DNA of 64,000 bases, from contig OZ023266.1 in NCBI GenBank assembly GCA_964006375.1, positions 16,979,565-17,043,564 on the forward strand. Reading direction: 5' to 3'. This DNA comes from Tillus elongatus. Its lineage: Eukaryota > Arthropoda > Insecta > Coleoptera > Cleridae. A model generated the notes under the pieces. The model did no database searches and was not told the origin of the DNA. It worked only from the letters and a program-made list of their open reading frames with translations. The position numbers and the translations under genes were made by a program. Below, in pieces: positions 1 to 11,075 of the stretch. Every line of letters begins with the position of its first letter. Positions within the stretch are counted from its first letter, which is position 1.

Positions 1-1214
1 GGTGAGATAATTATTTTTGTCCTAATGACTTACATATGAAAAGTCAATGTAAAAAAAAAACTCGATTTATCGCAGTCGAAAGCAGTAATAAGCCAATGAA
101 AGTCAATGAATAATAAAAACGACTCTAACGATTCGGTATTTCGTGGCCGGAGGGACAGGTTTGCTTCTTATAGTCTCCTCCATGCGGGCCTCCACCTACG
201 CAACAATAGAAGAAATCCCATGCAGTGTTGTTAAAGAGCGTGGGCGACGACCGTGGCGGTGCGTGGGAGTCCTCTCCCCTTGAGCCACTCGTTCTCCACT
301 CTGGCTAACCCATTGAATATAACCTTGGCTGACTCGTCCTCTGAAACTACCCTTATAACCCTTACTAAACTCTGACTGGCACGACTACGGCAGGACGGTT
401 TCAAGGGCGACAGACGACACTAGAGTAGAGAAATTCTCCTGTCGCGCTTCCCGTCCCAAATTCCAGACCCACTCCTTCCAAGTTTCACCCTTTGTGGGAA
501 GAAGGGATCGTCATCTGATTTACAATTTGACTGAAGACGTGGGTGGATGGATTCAGACATTAGGGAGTTAGAAGGGTGAATTTGCACAATTTCCTGAATA
601 TTATATCGAATTTTTATTTATTTACTTCTTATTTCATTAGTTAGTTAATTACTGTACAATTTTATATACGAGGGCGAACCGCTATTCTCCTTCCCTGGCC
701 TATATCATGAAAGGTTAGAAACAATTATCTTTATTTTTCAACATAATCGTTCTTACAGACGTGTGACAAAATTATTAGAAAAGCTAATTGGATACTTTCT
801 TTCAAAAACATATTTGTCCAAAAATACGCGAATTAAGTTATCTGTGACATCCAGTGGTCAATCGTTCTAGTTATCAATACAAAGGTTCACATCCGACAAA
901 AGTAGCACAGAAACAGAGATATTTACCGCTAAATACAGAGGGTTTATGTAAACACAAGTCCAAATCGTTTCCAGCAGAAACATCACATGACTTGTGTAGT
1001 TTTTGGTTAAAAATGAATTATGGGAAACCTGTAGACAAAATAAAATATATTTCTAAATTCTAATCTACAACAGTAACAGTAGTAGTAATTTGAATAAGTA
1101 TATGTCAAGTCTGTTAGCGAGCTAAATAATAAATGATGAAAAGTAACGAAGAAACTGAAAATAGTGTAGGGATCTAAAGAGAAAGAAATAAAAGAGAGAA
1201 AGGAGAAACAAGTT
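1..1214. other. No recognised gene; GC-richer tract at about 120-560
   Basis: I see no gene here. Bases about 120-560 are clearly richer in G and C than the surrounding AT-rich DNA. Their minus strand reads as a broken frame resembling an eroded retroelement protein, but no diagnostic motif is visible. The rest is AT-rich with no structure I can name. Confidence 0.3.
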
Positions 1215-3066
1215 AACCACATCAAAAACAAAGTCCTCTTAAGCTCAAGCGGCAGCAAACCCTTCTGGACTCTTGCTAACTCTATTGGGAATAATTTCTA
1301 CAAGAGCACGTTCCCATCTCTTGTCTCAGGGGATGAAATTGTTTCTACCGCCCTGAGCAAGACTGAACTTTTTGCCTCGTTGTTCGCCGGCAATTCTACT
1401 CTCAACCCACCTCCAAATGTTCAACCACCAACAGTCTCCCATGTTGCGCATAAATGACGGATATCATTTTCAAAACTAAAAAGGTACGAAAGATGCTCTC
1501 TTCTCTTAATATCAGAAAAGCCTCTGAGAATATCTCAGTAATTGTTCTCAAAAAATGCGCACCAGAACTTGCTCCTCTACTGACTCGTCTGTTTCTTACA
1601 ATAGAGGCATATTCCCTAATAACTGGAAAACTGCTCGAGTACAACCCGTCCCCAAGAAAGGATCCAAAGCGCTTCCTAGCAACTACAGGCCTATTTCTCT
1701 CCTTTCAGCCATCTCTAAAGTGATGGAAAAGTATATAAACACAGATTTACTAGAATTTATTGAAAAACGCAGTCTAATCTACGACAGGCAGTATGGATTC
1801 CGTCAGCGCAGATCAACTGCCGATCTCCTTTCCTTTGTCACCCATTCTTGGAACAAGTCTATGTAACTACACGTTGATTCCCAGATTGCCGCTCTAGACA
1901 TATCCAAAGCATTCGACCAGGTCTGGCACGCAGCGCTGCTTAATAAAATTCCGGTCTATGGCCTACCACCAAGACTCTGTACCTGGACAGCAAATTTTCT
2001 CTCCAACCGGAGCATTTCTGTTGTCGTGGATGGCCATTCCTCTAAACTGTATCCAATAAATGCAGGAGTTCCTCAAGGTTCAGCTTTAGCCCCTACTTTG
2101 TTTCTTCTCCACATCAATGACCTTCTCTCTAGCACATCTAACCCAGTTCATAGCTACGCGGACGACAGCACCATCCACTCGAATATACAATATTCTAAGC
2201 CTGTCTCTTTAGCCCAAATAGATGAGGATCGCAGACTCATGGAGGATTCTGTCTCCGTGGATCTCCAAAAAATATTAGACTGACGAAGTAGAAACCTTGT
2301 ACAATTCAACCCCACCAAATCACAGTATTGCTTTATTTCTCATAGAGATACACCAGCCCTAGACCTATCACAATGAACAACCAAGTTATTCAAAGTAATG
2401 AGTCCTTTTCACTTGTTGGCATTTCTGTGGATCGAAACCCCAATTGGCACCAACATGTTACACCAATTGCAGAAGCGGCTGCTAAGAAATTAGGTTTCCT
2501 CTTCCGGGCTTTCAAATACTTTTCACCGGCTAATCTCTATACTTTATATACTTCACAAATAAGACCAAACCTCGAATACTGCTCCCACATCTGGGGTGCT
2601 GCTGCCGCTTCTACACTCGCTATCCTGGACTCTATTCAGAAGAGGGCTATACGTCTCATCGGTGACCATACCCTCACCCAAAAGCTACCATCCCTTGCCC
2701 ACCGATGTGCCGTTGGTGACCTCTCTCTCTCTTTTTTTTATAGATATCTGCACGGGCACTGCTCACAGGAGCTTTCTTCCAAAGTTCATCCACCTGCTGC
2801 CCCTAACAGATCTACCATGGGAACAGAGCGAATGCACCCTTTTACCGTCCAGGACACCAGACATAGAACATCTTGTTATGCCCGCTCTTTTGTCCCGAGG
2901 ACTTCTAAGTTGTGGAATTCCTTGCCGGCACATGTTTTTCCTTCTCCCCCGAACCTTCAAGTCCAGAATTAACAAGTTGCATATTTCCTCCTTGTCGACA
3001 CCCACGGTACGATAGTATTTAGGCTGTAAGCCCTCGTGGTGTGTTGTTGGAATAAAAAAAATAAAA
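1215..3066 (+). mobile_element. Jockey/CR1-group LINE, copy 1, 5'-truncated and broken
   Basis: This is a non-LTR retrotransposon fragment read in the plus direction. It starts in the endonuclease-RT linker (HIKNKVLLSS) and runs through RT: an early segment ending QYGFRQRRSTADLLSF, motif A AALDISKAFDQVWH near 1895, motif B GVPQGSALAPTLF near 2070, the catalytic YADD near 2155, and the thumb region RPNLEYCSHIWG near 2570. Frameshifts and stops (for example TAA at 1864 and TGA at 2281) split it into at least four frames, so it is not functional. The 3' end is an A-rich tail after gtgtgttgttggaataa, a signature shared by all other copies here. The endonuclease domain is missing. Confidence 0.92.
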
Positions 3067-3303
3067 AGCGTACAAAAGTAAGGGGCGAAGACGCACAGAG
3101 GTAAATTAACAGAAAACCAAAAGCCGGAGGTGACATGTCGGTAAGTGTAAAGAAAGATAAGCTGTTTTTAGTTAGGTTAAGTATAACCAGCTTTCTTTTT
3201 AAGATGTTAGAACGAATGCCTACAGTAAATGTCTGCTACTATATTTAAGCAGTTTAATTCAATGCATGACAAGAATGTACAAGACGCACATTTATTTGGC
3301 CTT

Positions 3304-3753
3304 GATGAAATGAGGCACATTGGTGGAAGGCGCCCAAGAGACATACCAGATGAAATGAGGCACATTGGTGGAAGGCGCCCAAGAGACATACCATATGAAA
3401 TGAGGCACACTGGTGGAAGGCGCCCAAGAGACATACCAGATGAAATGAGGCACATTGGTGGAAGGCGCCCAATAGACATACCATATGAAATGAGGCACAT
3501 TGGTGGAAGGCGCCCAAGAGACATACCATATGAAATGAGGCACACTGGTGGAAGGCGCCCAAGAAACATACCAGATGAAATGAGGCACATTGGTGGAAGG
3601 CGCCCAAGAGACATACCAGATAAAATGAGGCACATTGGTGGAAGGCGCCCAAGAGACATACCAGATGAAATGAGGCACATTGGCGGAAGGCGCCCAAGAG
3701 ACATACCAGATGAAATGAGGCACATTGGTGGAAGGCGCCCAAGAGACATACCA
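3304..3753 (+). repeat. 45-bp minisatellite, ten full units
   Basis: Ten head-to-tail 45-bp units, plus a partial eleventh, each begin gatgaaatgaggcac. In the plus frame each unit reads DEMRHIGGRRPRDIP. An open frame of 221 codons (3229-3894) spans the array. Because 45 is divisible by three, three minus-strand frames are open as well. Nearly all differences between units change the amino acid (D/Y, I/T, R/I, D/N, E/K) and only one is silent, so selection on a protein is unlikely. I treat it as a minisatellite, not a gene. Confidence 0.9.
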
Positions 3754-3859
3754 GATGAACTGAGAAAAACAAAATCTGCATCACTTAGTTATAAAAGAAG
3801 GTCAAATAAGCAGATAAACTCGTGTCAAAAAGCTTTCTTAAAAATACATCCTGCAATAC

Positions 3860-4085
3860 CCCGACGAATCAGAAGAATCCAAACTGTTTGGTAACACTAG
3901 AAAAGTCACCAAGAGATAGCTGAGGTTTGCGTAAAAACAGACCGAAAATGTCATCAGGAACCGGCGTGGAGTCCACTCTCAGTGACTGAAGTTCCTTTAA
4001 AATCAGTGATTCTGAGAATACCACGTCCTCGATGGTACCCAAACAAGGGTTACTGGGTATATCTGCGCCACCAGGAACCCCTGAA
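3860..4085 (-). pseudogene. LINE fragment: linker just before RT
   Basis: The minus strand encodes VVFSESLILKELQSLRVDST followed by PVPDDIFGLFLRK. This resembles the region just upstream of RT in Jockey/CR1 LINEs, where a helix is followed by a GPDGIP-type motif. It is short and belongs to a different family from the neighbouring copy at 1.2-3.1 kb. The assignment rests on this one motif. Confidence 0.4.
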
Positions 4086-4257
4086 GTATACACCTCACTT
4101 AAGTTATTGGCTTAGATTTTGACTGGTAATTATTCTCCGACACAGATCCATCCAGACCTATAAACCTTCTACGAGATCTTTCAGGCCATAATAAACTGTT
4201 TGACCAAAACTTTTCGCCAGCCTCTGCTGAGCAAGCACAAATGTAGCGGTAATGATA

Positions 4258-4345
4258 ATACCAGTATTGACAAAGTACAGATTGGAACCTGTTATGAGCA
4301 CTGATAAGTACACTTGAAGAATCCAAATCACCACAACATATTGTT
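4258..4345 (-). repeat. Dispersed leader-like segment shared with 57.2 kb
   Basis: Read on the minus strand, this begins tgttgtggtgatttgg and continues through ttcaagtgtacttatcag and aacaggttccaatct. A close match lies on the plus strand at 57211-57275. Here it directly follows the LTR-like end aacgcaacaata, the position expected for the leader just inside a 5' LTR. At 57.2 kb it precedes the TATA box instead. The two copies therefore do not share one simple layout. Confidence 0.55.
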
Positions 4346-4600
4346 GCGTTTTCGCAGGGTTCTGGATAAGTGAGACTTTAAATTTTAACAAAACAACTTT
4401 CTATACTCTCTAAATATGGATACAATAAAAGTTCTAGAATGTATCTCTCACAAAACACTTAGTCTATCTGGCTTTACAATCACTAATCTGGAGAAAAATC
4501 ACTACACTGGAACTACAGGCGCTACTCACTAACACTTTACACTGGTTACTGTTTCTTCGAGTCACTTCAACATTCTCTAATTGAACTGGCTTGCTTTCGC

Positions 4601-4609
4601 CTTTATATA
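4601..4609 (-). promoter_or_regulatory. TATA box
   Basis: The minus strand reads gtatataaagg. It lies 31 bp downstream of the heat-shock element cluster at 4641-4660, which is ordinary hsp-type spacing. The following leader is A-rich with repeated agtgt and gaag motifs. Confidence 0.6.
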
Positions 4610-4640
4610 CCCGTCGTACCTTCCACCTCGTTTCGGGAGT

Positions 4641-4660
4641 GTTCCATTCCAGAATGTTCC
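4641..4660 (-). promoter_or_regulatory. Heat-shock element (HSF site), perfect trimer plus one unit
   Basis: The minus strand reads ggaacattctggaatggaac, which is nGAAn-nTTCn-nGAAn followed by another nGAAn. This is the canonical binding site for trimeric HSF. A second nGAAnnTTCn dyad lies just upstream on that strand at 4676-4685. Known insect hsp promoters combine such sites with a nearby TATA box, as here. Confidence 0.65.
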
Positions 4661-4928
4661 AGGACCTTCTTTTGCTAGAAGGTTCTGTGAATACAGATCG
4701 GCCCTGTGTGTATACAGGGGGATGTATATACAGGATGTTCCAAATGTGGTCATCACTCCTGTTACACAAGAGGTGTTTCTCGTACTATAAGATCTCCCTG
4801 CGTATACAGGGTGTAAGGGTTCACTGCGTATACAGGGTATTCGGAACGCGCAGACCTCAGTTATCCGTTCCGACGGGGTACAAGTTGGTAACTTCGTTAT
4901 TTTCGGTCCTAGAGGGTTGAGACTTCCT

Positions 4929-4943
4929 GGGGGGGGGGGGGGG
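4929..4943 (+). repeat. Uninterrupted run of 15 G
   Basis: A 15-base G homopolymer is followed by a C5 run and more G clusters. It could form a G-quadruplex or may carry a length error. No associated gene is visible. Confidence 0.9.
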
Positions 4944-5053
4944 CACCCCCGGTGGTGGGGTGTTGCCAGATTGTGCAAGCATTCTCAGATGTTTGGGAAG
5001 TTTTGGAGATGTGGCAACACCGCACTACATCTATTGAAGTGTTTTGTAACAAT

Positions 5054-5116
5054 ATTTTTTTAATGACCTGACGATCGTTTCACTAACAAAGTTACAGTCA
5101 TCAAAGGATGAAAAAT
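5054..5116 (-). ncRNA. Hammerhead-ribozyme-like motif, copy 1
   Basis: On the minus strand the order is TTGATGA, a hairpin (ctgtaac / gttagt), GAAAC, then CGATCGTC and AGG. This matches the hammerhead core order CUGANGA, stem II, GAAA, short stem III, GUC cleavage site. The first core C is U here. The stem III stretch acgatcgt is self-complementary, as in minimal hammerheads that act as dimers. CCT and AGG can pair to start stem I. Three related copies lie at 29.1, 42.5 and 57.2 kb. One extra base at the foot of stem II and the core change make activity doubtful. Confidence 0.45.
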
Positions 5117-5827
5117 GTTGGGTTCTCCAAGTGTATATAACAGGATTAGGTATATACATACGTATCAAATTGAAAACCTTTTCTTCTAATGTCGGTTAAA
5201 ATAAAAACAAGTCTTTGCTTAATATCAATTCTGAACAATGTTAATAAAAGTTGGGCAAGTGTGTATCTGACAGTGATGCGTTTACCCCCTTCGCTCAATT
5301 CACGGCAGAATAACAAAATCTCATTAAGTGTGTGTTTGTGGGTGGTGAACGTTATACGATTTCGATTGACGTATTCGAGGAGCCCCTACACGCTCTGATG
5401 AGAATAAAGATAGACACAGGGAGAACAGAAGAGGAGTGAGGAGACACATGAATGAAGGATATTAAATACGGCGGAATTACTGAATGCGCGCATCTCCTTT
5501 TCTAATTCTTTCAGGATGAAGTTTCGAGCTTGTTCCAATCCAAACACTTAGGACGCCCACACGCGAACTCCTAACATTCATTCACAATGAGATAGGGTTT
5601 AATAAAACAGACATGGAAAGCTAAAGGTTCGTGGTGTTAGCAACTCATGCTACCCGAATGTGCAAAATGTCTAACACACAAAGTTGAGCAACAACGCGCT
5701 ATATTGTGGTTAATAGGCGATCTACACTAAACTGTTGTTTTTAATTTAAAAAAATCATTGTAAATACCACGTGCAATTATTTTACACTGAATGACAAAAA
5801 ACAAATAGCGCACTGACAATAAGTAAA

Positions 5828-6392
5828 GTCAAAGGCAATGAAAAGGCTGACAGTCTCGCGAAGAGAGGGTCAGCAGAACCATTTATGGGACCAGAACCGG
5901 CTCTGGGCGTGACAAAGAGCACTGCCAGGGGAGCCAGTAAGTCCTGGGTCCAGGGCTCAGACATGGGAAGTCAACAATTGACGAACCCAGTTCAAAGAGA
6001 GCTGTGGAGCTGCTAAATCTTAGCAGAGGACAGCTCAGAAACACAACAGGTCTCTTGACGGGACACATGGCCGACAAAAAACACCTGCATAAAATGGGGC
6101 GGTTCGAAGGGGACCTCGCATGCAGACTCTACGGCGAGGGGGAGGAATCAGCCCAGCACATCTTGTGCGAGTGTAAAGCTCTGGACCGCAAAAGACAACT
6201 GATCTACGGTCAGTCTAGACCGGAGACAGAGCAATATAAAACTTCACCCTACCAATCGCTGTGCAGACTAGTTCAAGGCACAGTGATTTTGGAATGGGTG
6301 GAGTAAGACTAAGGGTATGCACAATCAACCAAAGGTTGCAATGCTATCGGGGCGGCAAGGCCGCGGACGAGCCCTGAGGAAAAAAGTCACCT
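5828..6392 (+). mobile_element. RNase H-type LINE, 3' fragment (family L, copy 1)
   Basis: This is a 5'-truncated fragment matching the last quarter of the 23.4 kb element. It begins in the RNase H C-terminus (KADSLAKRGSAEPFMGPEPA), passes through the Cys/His motif CRLYGEGEESAQHILCEC, in which the second Cys is Tyr, and stops at 6304-6306. The 3' UTR contains the family hairpin ggggcggcaaggccgcgg and an A tail. There is a deletion in the middle (SKSWVQGSDMG) and the frame is broken near 5970. It is non-functional. Confidence 0.92.
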
Positions 6393-7204
6393 ACCTTTCT
6401 TTGTCTCAACTGTGCAGCAACAAAGCTTCGATGTTCTGTCTTCACACACTAAACCTCTAGAGACCTCTTGTCTCCACCAGGGCTGATAAACACAATGGAT
6501 GTTGAGACACCTCGTTTTTCTTCAACAAGTTGAAAGCAATTCGATTTCTCGAGACCTCTTGCCTCTTCAACAACTCGAAACCAAGCGGCAGAGGAATACA
6601 ACTTCTATTTCCTCCCTCCAATGCTTCTTCCCCCTCTTTGGTCTTCTGGCGGAAACCATTGGCAACACCTACTTTATGTCAGTGCAGCGCGCGACATTTG
6701 AATTTAAAAGAGTGACAGAATAACAGGTATGAAAAATCATTATGGTTTAATTTTCTGAATAGAAAAACCCGAATAATCCTTTAGCAGAAGTCCTGCTTTT
6801 GATGAAGTGACAAATGATTATTATAAATAATTAAATCATAATAATAAATTGTGTCAACGTATGAGTTCGCCTATCCCGCCGAGTTTCCGCTGGAACTCAA
6901 CCGTTGCCAATTTGTCAAAGCGGAATGACAAACCTTACAACGTAGTGCTTGAAGTCAACAGTACAATCATCAGTCGCCAATCGCTGAAATGTATCAGTAG
7001 TCGGCTGATAGCACTTAAACTCAGCTCCTGGCGCCTGGTGAACTCGGCCATTGTATATACTAAATAAATACTCCAACTCAACCTGAGCGTCACTATTGAA
7101 ACTTGTTTGGCAAATATACTCGAAGGTTTACCTTTGCCGCCCGACGGCATTCAACAGCACATATTGTTCCTGAGTGGTCACCCATCCAAATACGAACCGC
7201 GTCA
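6393..7204. other. No recognised gene
   Basis: Short open frames occur but none resembles a known family. A piece near 7019-7060 (tgcctggtgaactcg-like) has a counterpart near 54675-54700, so part of this stretch is dispersed repeat. Confidence 0.3.
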
Positions 7205-7380
7205 GACGTTTTTTTATTATTTTTATTTCAACAACACACCACGAGGGCTCACAGCCTAAATACTATCGTACCGTGGGTGTCGACAAGGAGGAAAGAGGCA
7301 ACTTGTTAATTCTTGACTTGAAGGTTTGGAGGTTCGAAGGAGAAAGAAAAACATGTGCCGGCAAGGAATTCCACAATTAA
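7205..7380 (-). mobile_element. Jockey/CR1-group LINE, copy 2, 3' tail only
   Basis: This holds only the last 175 bp of the family: the conserved 3' UTR (caacacaccacgagggctca on the plus strand), the T-rich complement of the tail at 7208-7222, and the final coding codons. It breaks off at ttccacaatta. The extreme 5' truncation fits incomplete target-primed reverse transcription. Confidence 0.88.
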
Positions 7381-7384
7381 GCCT

Positions 7385-7665
7385 GGCGTATTCCTCCAGT
7401 ATGACAGCCTTTGGTTCATCTGCCAAACATCAAGTTCATTCATGGCTTTTTGTTAGACTACAATAGGGCTCGGGACCATAGAATAGTCTTTTTGCTGTTC
7501 TTTTTGCGAGGCTATCTACTTTCTCATTTCCTTCAATGCCTTGATGCCCTGGTACCTACATCAAAAGTTGATTTGTTGTTCGTAGCCAGTTGCTTCACCG
7601 ATTTTTTGCAGCTACAGGTGAGTTCAGACTCGATTTTGAAAGATTTCGGAGTCCTTAGTACTGTC
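7385..7665 (-). pseudogene. LINE RNase H domain fragment
   Basis: The minus strand encodes VPGHQGIEGNEKVDSLAKRT followed by LFYGPEPYCSLTKSH. This is the end of an RNase HI domain of an I/R1-type LINE: the WVPGH motif, then GNE..D with the last catalytic Asp. Upstream residues LRTPKSFKIESELTCSCKK fit the preceding helix. Stops and a frameshift interrupt it. It is clearly diverged from the family at 5.8 and 23.4 kb, so it marks another lineage. Confidence 0.75.
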
Positions 7666-7698
7666 TGACTGTCTGAGAAGGGGTAGATCTCTCTAATT

Positions 7699-8011
7699 TT
7701 TTTTTAATTTGAACAACACACCACGAGGGCTTACAGCCTAAATACTATCGTACCGTGGGTGTTGACAAAGAGGAAAGAGGCAACTTGTTAATTCTGAACT
7801 TGAAGGTTTGGAGGTTCGGAGGAGAAGGAAAAGCATGTTCCGGCAAGGAATTCCACAATTTGGAAGTCCTCGGGACAAAAGAGTGGGCATAACAAGATGT
7901 TCTATGTCTGGTGAGTTGGACAGTAAAAGGGTGCATTCGCTCTGTTCCCCTGGTAGATCTGTTGGGGGCAGCAGGTGGAGAAACTATGGAAGAAAGCTCC
8001 TCTGAGCAACT
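7699..8011 (-). mobile_element. Jockey/CR1-group LINE, copy 3, 3' fragment
   Basis: This covers the last coding residues (TSCYAHSFVPRTSKLWNSLP) and 3' UTR of the family in minus orientation, with the T-rich tail complement at the left. It lies about 320 bp from copy 2 in the same orientation, and the RNase H scrap lies between them. Confidence 0.88.
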
Positions 8012-8044
8012 TTTTTTAAGACAGTATCTTCCATTTTATAATCA

Positions 8045-8308
8045 AAGTTTGAAATATTTTTAGATCTAGAAAACTGTATACAGCAGCATTTATTCTTATT
8101 TAGCAACATATTATTCCTACACCACTAGATCAAATTATCTATATCTGCCTGTAATTTCAATTTATCTTAAACATCTTCAGATCGTCTGCATATGAAAGTG
8201 TTTCTGCGTATTCAAAGCACAGAGTCACATCATCGATAAATATGTTAAAGAGTAATGGTGAGAGATTCCCGCCCTGTGGCACACCCGAAGACATATTGAT
8301 CTCTTTAG
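8045..8308 (-). pseudogene. LINE reverse transcriptase fragment (motifs B and C)
   Basis: The minus strand reads SSGVPQGGNLSPLLFNIFID (RT motif B), then LSYADDLKMFKI, which contains the catalytic YADD of motif C. Stops follow immediately. The sequence differs from every other LINE in the window and looks like a CR1/Jockey-group relative. It is a short dead fragment. Confidence 0.82.
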
Positions 8309-8315
8309 TTAGATA

Positions 8316-8404
8316 ATTAGTATTAGTATAGCGTACTGACGAGCTCTGATTAGAGCGAAAGCAATCGACGGTTCTGATTGCGGTGAGAATACATCTAGCC
8401 TTAC
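8316..8404 (-). repeat. Fragment of the ~307-bp satellite-like repeat
   Basis: This matches, in reverse orientation, the part of the 307-bp unit that reads ctcaccacaattagaa through gctctaattagagctcgtca. Full context is at 11.7-14.1 kb and 29.7-32.1 kb. Confidence 0.75.
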
Positions 8405-9449
8405 GTTTTGAAGAAGGTTATAGACAGCTGCCTGACTACAAAATTTCCGACAAAATTGCTGACAATTTGACAGCACATTATTATGCAAATTAGCGCAACG
8501 ATTATTCATTTGAATACAAGGGATGACGCTAAATTCACAGACCTCCCAGTTCCCTCTATCTCTTCTACCTCTTTCTCTCATTTAACGATTTGCACGTGTA
8601 CATCGTTGTCTACGCATGCTGTAGGAATACCGGGAACTTGATGAAAAGATGAATTAGGAGATGCGTGTTATCGTCTCGCCTACCTTTGTTTTCCGGTAAT
8701 GCTCGTAAATGCATATATGGTTTTACGGTTTAGAAGTGAGCGAGCTGTCGTTAGTGGTATTACAAATAATCTCAAATCAGTCACATCATCAGGGAGTTCA
8801 GTTTTATTGAGGAAATCGTACATATAAGGCAAAGCTCACTTCGGCGCATCCTCTACCAGCTTGGTGTGAAAGTCAAGTATAGAAAACTGGTGTTTTGCAT
8901 GAGTTATCAGTCACACAAAAAACATAAAACGAGAGCTGTTGTGAATAAAATGCGTCGCCTATTATTGGTGTTTTAGGTAACACTTGCACCTGTTCCCAAT
9001 TCCAAACATAAAGACATACTATTTTCTGTATTCTCTTTCATGAGTTTACAAAACTGCTGAGCTCTTATTTTATGAATTGTAGGGGTAAGTCTCAACTTCT
9101 CTATTTCAGTTTTTATTTTGCAAGGTGAGATTTGACCTTAATGCCTTATGCAAAATCCACAAACATGATGAGAGGCCGGATTCTGCAGAAAAACTTGTCA
9201 TTTACTGCACACTTCACGTCTACTCTTTTGTTATATAGGTAATTTATTAAAGATTTATATATTATATTGGGAATCTATTAGGAATCCAGATAAATTCTTT
9301 TGGACTTCCTTAGTAGGTTTCCCTACTTTTTAAACTTCTGATAAATTTCATGACTCTACTAGCATCGTTTGTTAATAGTTTAATATGAGTGTATGTCCCC
9401 GCCGTGTTTTTTTTTTGTTCCATTCCAAACTGCATCCTCCTAGATTTTT
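8405..9449. other. No recognised gene
   Basis: AT-rich sequence with no open frame, repeat family or RNA gene that I can identify. Confidence 0.3.
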
Positions 9450-11075
9450 TTCTAACAACACACCACGAGGGCTCACAGCCTAAATACTATCGTATCGTGG
9501 GTGTTGACTAGGAGGAAAGAGACAACTCTTAATTTTGGACTTGAAGGTTTGGAGGTTCGGAGGAGAAGGAAAAACATATGCCTGCAAGGAATTCCACAAC
9601 TTGGAAGCCCTCCGGACAAAAGAGCAGGCATAACAAGATGTTCTGTGTCTCGTGACCTAGACAGTAAAAGGGTGCATTCGCTCTGTTCCCCTGGTACATC
9701 TGTTGGGGGCAGCAGGTGGAGGAACTATTGAAGAAAGCTCCTCTGAGCAGTGCCCGAGCAGATATTTATAAAAGAGAGAGAGAGGTCACCAACGGCACGT
9801 CGGCGGGCAAAGGATGGCAGCCTTTGGTGAGGGTACGGTCACCGATGAGACGTATAGTTCTCTTCTGCATGGAGTCCAGGATAGCGAGTTTAGAAGCGGA
9901 AGCGGCACCCCAGATGTGGGAGCAGTATTCGAGGTTTGGCCTTATTTGTGAAGTATATAAGGTATAGAGATTAGCTGGTGAAAAGTATTTGCGATCCCGG
10001 AAGAGGAAACCTAATTTCTTAGCAATCGCTTCTGCAATTGATGTGACATGTTGGTGTCAATTGAGATTTCGATCCACAGAAATTCCAACAAGTGAAAAGG
10101 ACTAATTACTCTGAATAACTTGGTTGTTCATTGTGATGGGTCTAGGGCTGGTGTATCTCTTATGAGATGGAAGATTTCTACTTCCCCAGTCTAATATTTT
10201 TTGGAGATCCACAGAGACAGAACCCTCCATGAGTCTGCGATCCTCATCTAATTGGGCTAAAGAGGCAGGCTGAGAATATTGTATATTTGAGTGGAGGGTG
10301 CTGTCATCCGCGTAACTGTGAACTGGGTTGGATGTGCTAGAGAGGAGGTCATTGATGTGGAGAAGAAAAAAGTAGGGGCTAAAGCTGAACCTTGAGGGAC
10401 TCCTGCATTAATTGGATACAGTTTAGAGGAATGGCCATCGACGACAACAGAAATGCTCCGGTTGGAGAGGAAATTTGCTGTCCAGGTACAGAGTTTTGGT
10501 GGTAGGCCACAGGCCGGACGTTTATTAAGCAGCGCTGCGTGCCAGACCTGGTCAAATGCTTTGGATATGCCTAGAGCGACAATCTGGGATTCACCGTGCA
10601 GTTCCATAGACTTGCTTCAAGAATGGGTGACAAAGGAAAGGAGGTCGGCAGTTGATCTGCGCTGACGGAATCTATACTACATGTCGTGGATTAGACTGTG
10701 GTTTTCATGAAAATTGATTAATTCGGTGTTTATATACTTTTCCATCACTTTAGAGACGACTGAAAGAAGAGAAATAGGCCTGTAGTTGCTATGAAGCGCT
10801 TTGGATTATTTCTTGGGGACGGGTTGTACTCGCGCAGTTTTCCAGTTACTAGGGAATATGCCTCTATTGTAAGATGTCTGAAACAGACGAGTCAGGACAG
10901 GAGCAAGTTCTGGTGCGCATTTTTTGAGAACAATTGCTGGGATCTCGTCAAGGCCATATGCTTTCCTGGTATTAAGAGAAGAGAGCATATTTCGTACCTT
11001 TTTAGTTTTGAAAATGATATCAGTCATTTTATGCGCGACATTGAGGACTGTTGGTGGTGGTTTAGTTATATTTTG
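9450..11075 (-). mobile_element. Jockey/CR1-group LINE, copy 4, RT region to 3' end
   Basis: This minus-strand copy starts near 11075 (PPPTVLNVAHKMTDIIFK) and keeps the pre-RT segment SYNRGIFPSNWKTARVQPVP, motif A ISKAFDQVWH, motif B GVPQGSALAPTFF and part of motif C. Several frameshifts and a deletion lie inside RT. The 3' UTR carries the family signature. Beyond 11075 an open frame continues into unrelated sequence to 11333, giving a chimeric reading frame that is probably accidental. Confidence 0.88.

Larger units (their letters stand above)
4346..4760 (-). mobile_element. LTR-like sequence with heat-shock-type promoter
   Basis: On the minus strand this segment carries a heat-shock element cluster, a TATA box and a leader, then ends ccagaaccctgcgaaaacg followed by caaca. 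That terminus closely matches the end of the 57.2-57.7 kb sequence (ccagaaccccgtagaacg, taaca). A regulated promoter, short transcribed stretch and CA end fit an LTR. No gag-pol gene follows. The outer boundary was not found, and a captured heat-shock gene promoter is the alternative. Confidence 0.5.

Noticed and set aside
3229..3894. 221-codon tandem-repeat protein gene
   Set aside because: Variation between units is almost all amino-acid-changing and other frames are equally open, so a minisatellite is the simpler reading.
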